NCBI GenBank assembly: GCA_964347995.1
Contig: CAYGBA010000036.1
Location: 1-16,062 of the forward strand
Source: GCA-020348365 sp964347995
Lineage (GTDB): Archaea; Thermoproteota; Bathyarchaeia; Bathyarchaeales; Bathyarchaeaceae
Direction: 5' to 3'
DNA length: 16,062 bases
Every line of letters starts with the position of its first letter. Position 1 is the first letter of the stretch. The notes under the pieces were generated by a model. The model worked only from the letters and a program-made list of their open reading frames with translations, was not told the DNA's origin and ran no database searches. The translations under genes and the position numbers were made by a program. This document shows positions 7,053-13,522 of this stretch, in pieces.

Positions 7053-7062
7053 ATAAATAAAA
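7053..7062 (-). promoter_or_regulatory. TATA box of the DUF996 gene
   Basis: TTTTATTTAT on the - strand, ending about 34 bases before the start codon, with a purine-rich GAAAAGC upstream as a possible TFB recognition element. Confidence 0.55.
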
Positions 7063-7178
7063 GCTTTTCGAGAACATTATGCACGCGCAAAATATTTCTT
7101 ATGTTTCTAGGAAACGAGATCAATTGAGCCAAGTCAGTGTTGTCTTTTAGAAAGCAAGTTTATGTTTAAATTCGGTTC

Positions 7179-8315
7179 TCATGTTTTTCTTCGGTAACCA
7201 TACTTTGTGGAATCATAGAAAGGAAACCTGATGATCTCTCCATCCACAAACGTATCTCTTATCTTAACCGCAACCGCTTCGCCCGTCTTCGAATGTTCTG
7301 TAGACACATAAGCCATGGCTATGCCGCGCTTGAGTATAGGCGAGAAGGTTCCACTAGTAACGTGACCCACTTTCGCATCGTTCCTCCAAACCTCATAGTC
7401 AGGTCTTGGGATTCCTCTCTTAAGCATACGTATTCCAACACGCTTCCTGCTCACCCCCTCGTCTTTCTGTCGTAACAGGGCGTCTTTGCCAACGAAGTCA
7501 CCCTTCTCGAATTTGACGACAAAACTCAGTCTCGCTTCGAGGGGAGAGGTGTTTTCATCGATGTCATTACCATACAGGCACATGCCCGCCTCAAGCCTCA
7601 GCGTATCTCTTGCACCTAGACCACAAGGCTCAATGTCAGCCTCTTGACCAGCTTTTAAGATGGTGTTCCACACGTTTATCGCGTTATCGGGCTTCGATAG
7701 AGGCGCGTTCCAGACGAAGAGTTCAACCCCGTCCTCACCTGTGTATCCGGTTCTTGAGATAAGGCATTTGAGTCCAGCGATTTCAATCCAGCCACACTTG
7801 AAACGCTCAACTCTGCTCAGGTCTTCCTCAGATATCTTTTGTAGGGTTTGTTCTGCTTTTGGTCCCTGCACCGCGAACATGGCAACTTTATCTGAGACAT
7901 CTTCAACATTAGCGTCATAATCTTTGCAATTATTAAGTAGCCACTCATAGTCTTTTTTTCTGTTGGTTGCATTGTAGACTATCAGAAATTCTTCTTGTTT
8001 CAATCTTGACAGAACAAAATCATCTTTTATGCCGCCCTTCTCGTTACACATCGTTGAATAGTGTGCGGATAAAGGTGCTAGTGATGATACGTTGTTTGTT
8101 GTGACGTAATTCAGGAAGGCTTCAGCTTCTGGACCGGTGATGACTGCTCGCCCCATGTGTGTGATGTCAAAGATGCCTACGGTGTTCCGCACAGCCATGT
8201 GCTCTGGAATGATTCCCTTATACCACATCGGCATCTCGAATCCAGCGAAGAGAGCCATCTCTGCCCTTCCCTTATGAAACTCGTAGAGGTGTGTCCTCCT
8301 TGCCGATCGGCTCAA
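7179..8315 (-). CDS. gcvT: aminomethyltransferase, glycine cleavage system T protein
   Basis: T protein of the glycine cleavage system: tetrahydrofolate-dependent release of ammonia and a methylene group from the aminomethyl-lipoyl H protein. At 378 residues it has the family's usual length. Visible signatures are FEMPMWY (26-32), FDITHMGR (49-56), GGIKDD (94-99, holding the conserved folate-activating Asp), YNATN (114-118), RTGYTGEDGVELF (188-200), GLGARDTLRLEAGM (232-245), YGNDI (248-252) and the C-terminal GHVTSGTFSP (317-326). The TTG start is supported by a clear SD, GGAGGTT at 8321-8327. A small zinc-ribbon gene lies 55 bases upstream on the same strand and probably shares its promoter. 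The H, P and L proteins are not in the window. Confidence 0.95.
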   Translation of the reverse strand: MSRSARRTHLYEFHKGRAEMALFAGFEMPMWYKGIIPEHMAVRNTVGIFDITHMGRAVITGPEAEAFLNYVTTNNVSSLAPLSAHYSTMCNEKGGIKDDFVLSRLKQEEFLIVYNATNRKKDYEWLLNNCKDYDANVEDVSDKVAMFAVQGPKAEQTLQKISEEDLSRVERFKCGWIEIAGLKCLISRTGYTGEDGVELFVWNAPLSKPDNAINVWNTILKAGQEADIEPCGLGARDTLRLEAGMCLYGNDIDENTSPLEARLSFVVKFEKGDFVGKDALLRQKDEGVSRKRVGIRMLKRGIPRPDYEVWRNDAKVGHVTSGTFSPILKRGIAMAYVSTEHSKTGEAVAVKIRDTFVDGEIIRFPFYDSTKYGYRRKT

Positions 8316-8320
8316 CGACT

Positions 8321-8327
8321 AACCTCC
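8321..8327 (-). promoter_or_regulatory. SD fixing the TTG start of gcvT
   Basis: GGAGGTT on the - strand, five bases before TTG 8313-8315. It justifies a TTG start where no ATG/GTG is suitably placed. Confidence 0.65.
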
Positions 8328-8370
8328 GAGAAAAGATGGAATAACAGTATGAAATAGCGGCTTAATATCT

Positions 8371-8535
8371 TTACTCAGCAGCCTTAATCTCGACGGTTTC
8401 TGGAACGAAAGTCAGCTTCTTGCCGCACGACGGACATCTGCCATCGTATTGCTCGATGATCTCATCGGGAGACTTCAAGTCTAAATCTTCATAAAGGACA
8501 AAACCGCAGTCGCGACAGACAACCCTCTGAGGCAA
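8371..8535 (-). CDS. 54-residue two-CxxC zinc-ribbon protein
   Basis: A very short gene that is easy to overlook. From TTG 8533-8535 it encodes 54 residues with two zinc knuckles, CRDC (7-10) and CPSC (34-37), joined by an acidic helix (LYEDLDLKSPDEIIEQYDG), and an acidic C-terminus. This is the pattern of the small archaeal zinc-ribbon proteins, one Zn ion per molecule, with no known reaction. The frame stays open 16 codons upstream of the TTG (to a TAA at about 8584) and includes another CxxC (CDLC), but no ATG/GTG/TTG exists there. A TATA box 46 bases before the TTG and a weak GGTG SD fit the chosen start. It precedes gcvT on the same strand by 55 bases and diverges from topA. Confidence 0.72.
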   Translation of the reverse strand: MPQRVVCRDCGFVLYEDLDLKSPDEIIEQYDGRCPSCGKKLTFVPETVEIKAAE

Positions 8536-8580
8536 GACATCAACACCGTATAACAGACCCCAGAAACAAAGGTCGCAAAC

Positions 8581-8588
8581 TATTTATA
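8581..8588. promoter_or_regulatory. TATA box shared by divergent topA and zinc-ribbon/gcvT genes
   Basis: TATTTATA on + (TATAAATA on -), 41 bases before the topA ATG and 46 before the zinc-ribbon TTG. It is the same octamer as at 2548-2555 and again the only TATA-like element in the spacer. Confidence 0.5.
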
Positions 8589-8628
8589 ACTTACGTATGA
8601 GTTTGAAAGAAGAAACGGAAGGCTTGAG

Positions 8629-10743
8629 ATGGAAAAGTACGCATTAGTAATCACGGAAAAACCAGACGCTGCTAGAAGAATTGCAAAGGCCCTTGACTCA
8701 CAGGGGAAGCCGGAAAGAGTTGAGGAAGACGGAGTCCCCTATTTCTTGGCTGATCGAGACAGAAAACTAGTCGTAGTACCTGCTCTGGGACACCTATACA
8801 CAATAGACCATGATAGGGGCGGAAGAAACTACTATCCTGTCTTTAACTTCAAGTGGGCACCTCGGTATAAAGCTGAAAGAGGGGCAAAAGAGACACGGGC
8901 ATGGGTCGAAAGCTTCTCAAAACTCGCCAAAGACGCGGAAGATTTCATAGCCGCCTGCGACTACGACATAGAAGGAAGCCTCATCGGCTATTGTCTGCTA
9001 AAATACGCCTGCAAGGACAAGGAAGATGTAGCAAAAAGGATGAAGTTTTCCACGCTAACAAAAGGAGAATTAGAGAAGGCTTACGAGGCGCCCCTTTCCC
9101 ATCTCGACTTTGCCCTTATAGAGGCTGGAAAAACAAGACATGAGGTAGACTGGCTCTACGGCGTGAATCTGTCACGGGCGTTGACCCTTTCTGCAAAAAG
9201 GTGGAGTGGAAAATATGCAACATTAAGCACAGGAAGAGTGCAGGGACCCACCCTCAGGTTTCTGGTAAAAAGGGAGAGGGCGATTAGATGTTTTGTTCCT
9301 AAACCGTACTGGAGCATAGACGCTGAGATTGAGATAAAGGGCGTAGCTTATGAGGTGGAATACGAAAGAAAGAAAATCTGGCGAAAGGCTGAAGCAGACA
9401 AGGTCGTGGACGATTGCAAAGGACGAACAGGCAAGATAGAGAGCATTGATGTTAAGAAGTATAAGCAGAAGCCTCCATATCCATTCGACCTAGGCAAACT
9501 ACAGACAGAAGCATACAGCCTCTTCGGATACACCCCAAGGCGAACCGCAGGCATAGCCCAAAGACTATACCTTGAGGCCCTAATTTCCTACCCCAGAACA
9601 AGCAGCCAAAAACTGCCCCCGGCAATTAACTACAGAGCCATACTGAAAGCCCTAAGCAAAAAGCCAACATACAAGAAACTGGCATCGAAACTGCTCAAAA
9701 AAGAAGAGCTCAAACCGAGGGAAGGAAAAAAGGAGGATCCCGCGCACCCAGCCGTGTACCCAACAGGTAACTTGCCAGAGCGGGCATTGAGCGACCAAGA
9801 GAAGAAGATATGGGACCTGATTGTGAGACGCTTCATGGCAGTTTTTGGAGAAGCCGCAATTAAGCAAAGTATGAAAGCCACTCTACTAGTGAACAGTCAC
9901 AATTTCTATCTGCGTGGCAGACACATCTTGAAGGAAGGATGGATGCAGTTCTACAAACCATACATAAGAACTGAGGAGGTACTCCTGCCTCCATTAAAAG
10001 AAGGAGCAGCAATGAAACTAAAACACTTGATACAAGAGGACAAATTCACCAATCCCCCACCACGATACAACCCAAGCAGTCTTCTGAAAAAGATGGATGA
10101 AAACGGAATCGGCACAAAAGCTACAAGAGCAGACATAATTCAGACGCTCTACGACAGAAAATATGTCAGGGACAAGAGAATCGAAGTGACCGCCCTCGGC
10201 TTCGATATAGTAGAAGTCCTGCGCAAACACTGCCCCAGAGTGATCTCAGTGAAGTTCACTCGGGAACTCGAAGAAAAGATGGAACAAGTCCAAGCCGGCA
10301 GAGAGAAGAGACAGAACGTGCTCGTAGAAGCCGTTGATCGATTGAAGCCTATGCTGGAAGAGCTGAAGGAGAAAGAGAAAACATTAGGTGAGGCGTTAAG
10401 CAAGGCGGTGAAGAAGGCTCGGATGGAAGAACGTATCGTTGGTAAGTGTCCGACCTGCGGAACCGGAAAGTTGATAATACTGTACTCCAGAAAAACCGGG
10501 AAAAGATTCATCGGTTGCACGAACTACTTCAATGGACTCTGCACTACTTCTTTCCCGCTCCCTCAAAAGGGAACCGTGAGATCATTGAGAAGTGAATGCA
10601 AAGGTTGTGGATGGCCATTGGTTGAAGTGCGGACGAAGGGCAGGAGACCATGGAGACTGTGCTTCAATCCAGGCTGCCCCAGAAAAGAAGAGAGGAGGAA
10701 ACGTCGTGAAGTGCAAAATCTGCGAAAGGGAAGCAGTAAATGA
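8629..10743 (+). CDS. topA: DNA topoisomerase I, archaeal type IA
   Basis: Type IA topoisomerase that relaxes negatively supercoiled DNA by passing a strand through a transient 5'-phosphotyrosine break. Protein of 704 residues. The TOPRIM domain comes first (LVITEKPDAAR, Glu10; acidic triad DYDIEG, Asp111/Asp113/Glu115). The strand-binding toroid follows, with STGRVQGPTL (200-209), PYPFDLGKLQTEAY (283-296) and the catalytic ISYPRTSS (319-326, Tyr321), then GIGTKATRA near 495. Two C-terminal four-cysteine zinc ribbons end it: Cys607/610/630/638 and Cys657/660/678/683. There is no helicase domain, so this is not reverse gyrase. ATG 8629 follows a GAAGG SD. The stop codon lies inside the next gene, so the two are translationally linked. 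Confidence 0.96.
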   Translation: MEKYALVITEKPDAARRIAKALDSQGKPERVEEDGVPYFLADRDRKLVVVPALGHLYTIDHDRGGRNYYPVFNFKWAPRYKAERGAKETRAWVESFSKLAKDAEDFIAACDYDIEGSLIGYCLLKYACKDKEDVAKRMKFSTLTKGELEKAYEAPLSHLDFALIEAGKTRHEVDWLYGVNLSRALTLSAKRWSGKYATLSTGRVQGPTLRFLVKRERAIRCFVPKPYWSIDAEIEIKGVAYEVEYERKKIWRKAEADKVVDDCKGRTGKIESIDVKKYKQKPPYPFDLGKLQTEAYSLFGYTPRRTAGIAQRLYLEALISYPRTSSQKLPPAINYRAILKALSKKPTYKKLASKLLKKEELKPREGKKEDPAHPAVYPTGNLPERALSDQEKKIWDLIVRRFMAVFGEAAIKQSMKATLLVNSHNFYLRGRHILKEGWMQFYKPYIRTEEVLLPPLKEGAAMKLKHLIQEDKFTNPPPRYNPSSLLKKMDENGIGTKATRADIIQTLYDRKYVRDKRIEVTALGFDIVEVLRKHCPRVISVKFTRELEEKMEQVQAGREKRQNVLVEAVDRLKPMLEELKEKEKTLGEALSKAVKKARMEERIVGKCPTCGTGKLIILYSRKTGKRFIGCTNYFNGLCTTSFPLPQKGTVRSLRSECKGCGWPLVEVRTKGRRPWRLCFNPGCPRKEERRKRREVQNLRKGSSK
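10692..10698 (+). promoter_or_regulatory. SD inside topA that sets the downstream GTG start
   Basis: GAGGAGG within the last codons of topA, seven bases before GTG 10706. Confidence 0.6.
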
Positions 10744-10918
10744 GTATTGTGAGCTTCACGAGAAGGCACATCAGAAAGTGATTCAGAAATATGAAACATG
10801 GAAGAAAGGAATAGATATCTCATGGAAGGAATATTTAAATGAAATCGCGGAGAATCCGTATACGGGATCTTGGGCAAAAGACGTAGCGAGACATCTTAGC
10901 AGAAAAGAGGAGAAATAA
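10706..10918 (+). CDS. 70-residue zinc-finger-like protein overlapping topA
   Basis: Small protein beginning with a compact Cx2C...Cx2H zinc-binding signature (Cys3, Cys6, Cys15, His18: KCKICEREAVNEYCELH). A basic/aromatic helix follows (HQKVIQKYETWKKG), then IDISWKEYLNEIAENPYTGSWAKDVARHLS. The frame is open further upstream to an ATG at 10592, but that would put 38 residues of low-quality sequence inside topA. GTG 10706 with a GAGGAGG SD seven bases before it is clearly better. It overlaps topA by 38 bases and is followed after three bases by a membrane-protein gene, so the three form one transcript. No biochemical role is known to me. Partner or regulatory roles with topoisomerase I are only suggested by position. 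Confidence 0.82.
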   Translation: MKCKICEREAVNEYCELHEKAHQKVIQKYETWKKGIDISWKEYLNEIAENPYTGSWAKDVARHLSRKEEK

Positions 10919-10921
10919 GAC

Positions 10922-11335
10922 ATGACCAGTCTGACGAGAAGGCTTTCATCTCTCGTTTACTACCTTCAAAAGCTCTACTGGAAAATAATGACTGCAAAAC
11001 CTTCACTCGTACTCATCGCTGCCATAGCAGTCGCAGCTTCCATCTTCCTTTTGGGAGGCGGGCTCTACGACTTTCTGGAAAAGCCTCTTGTTGCCGCTTT
11101 CGCTGCTGGTGGAAGGATCATCTTCTACTATCCCTTTGGAATCAATGAACAATTCGTCGCTGAAAGCGTGTTTGTCATGATCATATACGCCATAGCGGTC
11201 ATGGGTTTGCTTTTGACATATGAGAGCACAAAATACGCATTTAGACCTCGGCAAGCGTTCATGCTGTTATTGATAGGTTGCACTTTTATTTTCGTAGCGT
11301 ATATCTGCATCGAATATCTCTTATGGGCACGTTGA
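10922..11335 (+). CDS. three- to four-TM membrane protein resembling the OST3/OST6 membrane region
   Basis: Protein of 137 residues with hydrophobic segments at about 27-48, 55-70 (weaker), 80-101 and 111-134. The order of features is a Gly-rich loop after the first helix (LLGGGLYDFLEKP), an EQFVAES loop before a helix, YESTKYAFRPRQAF between the last two helices, and a helix ending CIEYLLW. This resembles the four-helix membrane part of OST3/OST6/TUSC3, auxiliary subunits of oligosaccharyltransferase, for which archaeal homologues are known. The N-terminal thioredoxin domain with CxxC is absent. The resemblance is from memory of the pattern, not an alignment. ATG 10922 is three bases after the previous stop with a GAGGAG SD overlapping that gene's end. 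It is the third gene of the topA operon. Confidence 0.7.
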   Translation: MTSLTRRLSSLVYYLQKLYWKIMTAKPSLVLIAAIAVAASIFLLGGGLYDFLEKPLVAAFAAGGRIIFYYPFGINEQFVAESVFVMIIYAIAVMGLLLTYESTKYAFRPRQAFMLLLIGCTFIFVAYICIEYLLWAR

Positions 11336-11349
11336 TCATAGACGACATG

Positions 11350-11547
11350 TTAACTGACGAGGAGCTTTCTGTCTTCAATTAAAATGCGTCCATCCACTTA
11401 AGCTGTTGGTTGTAAGAGAATTCCGTCTAGATGAATCTCACTCTTCGTGTGTCCACCTGCAAAGAATGTGTTGTCGCCCAAGGCGATATGGATCATGCCC
11501 AAAACTTTTTCGTCTTCAAGTTGGATTGTCTGCGGAACACGCGATTC
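11350..11547 (-). pseudogene. C-terminal remnant of an M29-type aminopeptidase with in-frame TAA
   Basis: Reading the - strand from 11547, about 49 codons encode a typical M29 (AmpS/aminopeptidase T) C-terminus: LEDEKVLGMIHIALGDN, then a Gly-rich turn and SEIHLDGILLQPT. It keeps the metal-ligand motifs HxALG and HxD. A TAA at 11398-11400 interrupts it. The same frame then continues VDGRILIEDRKLLVS to a second TAA (11350-11352), which matches the natural family tail. About 350 residues that should precede this are absent, because the frame runs straight into the end of carS and overlaps its stop codon. With no start, no N-terminus and a nonsense codon, this is a decayed gene. TAA rules out selenocysteine or pyrrolysine recoding. 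Confidence 0.72.
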
Positions 11548-12088
11548 ACCACCACTCCTTCTTAACACCAAGGAGATGTGCCAGAAAGTTGGTTAAAAGA
11601 TGAATCGGCGGCGTTATGATGACAACGATAAGGGTGACCAACGGAGATGGCAGTTCACCTATTGCGAAGGAGAAGAGAAGGGCTCCCATTACAAAGTCAA
11701 GCTGGTCTATCACAGGGAGTGGAGATCCTGGAGGAATGTTAAGTCGTCGCTTGATGAAGGAATCCATCAAATCGCCTATCAATGCTCCCAGTGACAGTGC
11801 AAATCCGAGAAAAACATTTGGAGAGAAAGCTATCACTGAAAGAAAAGCAAATCTATCAGAGGCTCCAAGCAAAACATACTCAACAAAGCCTACCAAGGTG
11901 CCGATAACCAAGCCCGCAAAAAAACCACGGAGGGTCTTATGTGAACCAAAGATCGGCTTCCCATCCCAAAACCTTCTACCCCCATCTATAGAGCGCCCTC
12001 CACCAAAAATCACTGGCATCCCATTTGCGCAGTAAGCTGGAAATATAAAAATCAACGCATGAACAGCATCAAGCACAGTTACTGACAT
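11546..12088 (-). CDS. carS: CDP-archaeol synthase
   Basis: Integral membrane CTP:archaeol-phosphate cytidylyltransferase (PF01864). It activates digeranylgeranylglyceryl phosphate with CTP in archaeal membrane lipid synthesis. Protein of 180 residues with about five transmembrane helices. Signatures are FPAYCANGMPVIFGGG (18-33), DGKPIFGSHKTLRGF (42-56), the cytoplasmic catalytic segment DSFIKRRLNIPPGSPLPVID (about 110-129) and the usual ending LLTNFLAHLLG. An upstream in-frame ATG (12155-12157) would extend it 23 residues into radB with poor sequence. ATG 12086-12088 gives the normal family start and lies four bases after the radB stop, so the pair is an operon. Its stop codon overlaps the aminopeptidase remnant downstream. 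Confidence 0.93.
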   Translation of the reverse strand: MSVTVLDAVHALIFIFPAYCANGMPVIFGGGRSIDGGRRFWDGKPIFGSHKTLRGFFAGLVIGTLVGFVEYVLLGASDRFAFLSVIAFSPNVFLGFALSLGALIGDLMDSFIKRRLNIPPGSPLPVIDQLDFVMGALLFSFAIGELPSPLVTLIVVIITPPIHLLTNFLAHLLGVKKEWW

Positions 12089-12092
12089 TATA

Positions 12093-12818
12093 TTATCCGT
12101 CCATTCTAGTTGAAAAGCCGCTCTCATAGTCCTGGATACCAGTCTTATTAATGACAAGATAACAGCTCGCGCGCCTTTTTCGTGTAGGATGTTTTTCCAG
12201 AACGGTCTCTATGATGCCTCTTTGACCAGTGTGCTCCAAATTGAGCACAACTTTCGACCAGAACCTCAGAACCCTCCTAGCCACAGGCTCCACCCCGACG
12301 CGGTCTCCAAGAAAGATACTTCGAACCTGACTTGTGATGAGTGTTGCCACCTTGCGGCTTGTGGCGATTTCAGAAAGGTAAGCGATCTGCTGGTTCAATT
12401 CTCTATTTAGTTCAAATGTTTCTTTTGGGTCTCCAAGTTCTACACGATATAGAGACGTGACAGTGTCGACAACAAGTAACCCGACTTTCTTTGTTATGTA
12501 ATTCTCTAGGTGGTCCAGAGCTTCAACTTGCTCCTGAAATGTGGAGGGCTTGATCAAGATTATGCGAGGAGAAATCTCTTCGTGATCATGGTGGGCTATC
12601 TGTGAAAGCCTTCTTGAAGAAAATGTGCCGTCGGAGTCGATGAATATGGACTTGAGATCTGCTCTGGCGCAGTTTACGGCGCATTGAGTAGCGAGGGAGG
12701 ATTTACCCGTTTCAGCCTCTCCGTAAATGAGGGAGACGCCATCGCTGGGTAGTCCTCCCCCAAGCAACTTATCAAGCGAAGAACAGCCGGTTGAAACCCT
12801 GCGCTGCAAGTACTTCAC
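12093..12818 (-). CDS. radB: DNA repair and recombination protein RadB
   Basis: RecA/RadA-superfamily ATPase without the N-terminal helix-hairpin-helix domain, which is the hallmark of the RadA paralogue RadB. RadB assists RadA-driven recombination and binds Hjc in euryarchaea. Protein of 241 residues. It starts RRVSTGCSSLDKLLGGGLP (6-24), then Walker A GEAETGKS (33-40), FIDSDGTF (59-66), Walker B LLVVDT (114-119) followed by VTSLYR, and QIAYLSEIATSRKVATLITSQV in the core. The start is GTG 12816-12818 with no SD. AT-rich sequence 10-30 bases upstream suggests a leaderless transcript. carS follows after four bases. It diverges over 65 bases from the RNase H-like gene. Confidence 0.94.
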   Translation of the reverse strand: MKYLQRRVSTGCSSLDKLLGGGLPSDGVSLIYGEAETGKSSLATQCAVNCARADLKSIFIDSDGTFSSRRLSQIAHHDHEEISPRIILIKPSTFQEQVEALDHLENYITKKVGLLVVDTVTSLYRVELGDPKETFELNRELNQQIAYLSEIATSRKVATLITSQVRSIFLGDRVGVEPVARRVLRFWSKVVLNLEHTGQRGIIETVLEKHPTRKRRASCYLVINKTGIQDYESGFSTRMDG

Positions 12819-12870
12819 ATCGAAGCGATATTAAGCCTAAAGTTAATAATTTTGTCTTTCTACTGAACAC

Positions 12871-12877
12871 GGAAGGA
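12871..12877 (+). promoter_or_regulatory. SD that decides the start of the RNase H-like gene
   Basis: GGAAGGA six bases before TTG 12884. It makes the far-upstream ATG at 12791, which lies inside radB on the other strand, unlikely. Confidence 0.55.
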
Positions 12878-12883
12878 AGTTCG

Positions 12884-13522
12884 TTGAAAGTGAAGATAGC
12901 GCTTGCAACCGTCTCGGGGAAAGCATACTACAAATTGGTGAAGGAACTCAAGGGAAGACGACTGCCCTTCCTAAGCCTGAAACCCGATGACGAAATTCCC
13001 TTATACATTAAGGCTGTAGTCACAACTGAGGAAGAACGAGAACTGATTGATCACCCAAATATCCTTATTTTCAATGACGAGGTAGGTGCTGAGGCGGTTA
13101 TTGATGAAGCTGTTCGAGTTGTTGAGGGGAAGCAAAGCTATGACAAGGTTATTATTGGTGTAGATCCGGGCAAAACGTCCGGATTGGCGATCTTGGCTGA
13201 TGGAAAGGTTTTGGAAACTATCGCGTGCTCAAGTGTGGAAGAGGCAGTGACCAAGATCTTAAGGACTCTAGAGAGAGCGCCGTCCATGGCACGCTTGGTA
13301 AGAATTGGAGCCGGAGCTCCCGCATTCGCTCAAGAGTTGTTGCGTTTATTAGACTGGGCTTTACCAAAAGAGGTTGTTATAGAAATAGTTGGCGAAGCGG
13401 GGACAAGTCATTTCATGAGCGAAATCACCCATCGAAGAGGGGCTAGAGACGCCATGTCTGCTATAAGAATCGCGGAGAGGAATGGTGAGGTTTTCCAGAG
13501 GAGGCAGAGTGATGAAACGTAA
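12884..13522 (+). CDS. RuvC/RNase H-fold-like protein, predicted nuclease
   Basis: 212-residue conserved-hypothetical type protein. The N-terminal ~80 residues form an alpha/beta domain (KIALATVSGKAYYKLVKELKGR, then VVTTEEERELI). From residue 88 it reads as an RNase H-like fold: first strand VIIGVDPGKTSGLAIL with Asp94, a strand VVIEIVGEAG (164-173) with Glu167/Glu171, and the last helix HRRGARDAMSAIRIA (183-197) with Asp189. These acidic positions match the Asp-Glu-Asp arrangement of RuvC/YqgF-like resolvases, so nuclease activity is plausible but unproven. The start could be TTG 12884 (GGAAGGA SD six bases upstream) or GTG 12890. The ORF's far-upstream ATG at 12791 is rejected. Its 3' end overlaps the Clp1-type kinase gene by 11 bases, and it diverges from radB. 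Confidence 0.78.
   Translation: MKVKIALATVSGKAYYKLVKELKGRRLPFLSLKPDDEIPLYIKAVVTTEEERELIDHPNILIFNDEVGAEAVIDEAVRVVEGKQSYDKVIIGVDPGKTSGLAILADGKVLETIACSSVEEAVTKILRTLERAPSMARLVRIGAGAPAFAQELLRLLDWALPKEVVIEIVGEAGTSHFMSEITHRRGARDAMSAIRIAERNGEVFQRRQSDET
13500..13504 (+). promoter_or_regulatory. SD of the Clp1 gene within the preceding gene
   Basis: GGAGG seven bases before ATG 13512, inside the last codons of the RNase H-like gene. It selects this ATG over one at 13482. Confidence 0.55.

Noticed and set aside
6430..7077. 215-codon open frame on - overlapping the DUF996 gene
   Set aside because: It is a frame shadow. The Arg/Cys/His-rich product has no domain, while the 6396-7019 frame has clean transmembrane periodicity, SD and TATA box.
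11398..11400. Recoded stop in a living aminopeptidase gene
   Set aside because: The codon is TAA, not TAG or TGA, and the N-terminal 350 residues are missing, so loss of function is the simpler reading.
11616..12035. 139-codon open frame on + opposite carS
   Set aside because: Antisense shadow of carS. The Pro/Lys/Ser-rich product has no recognisable domain.
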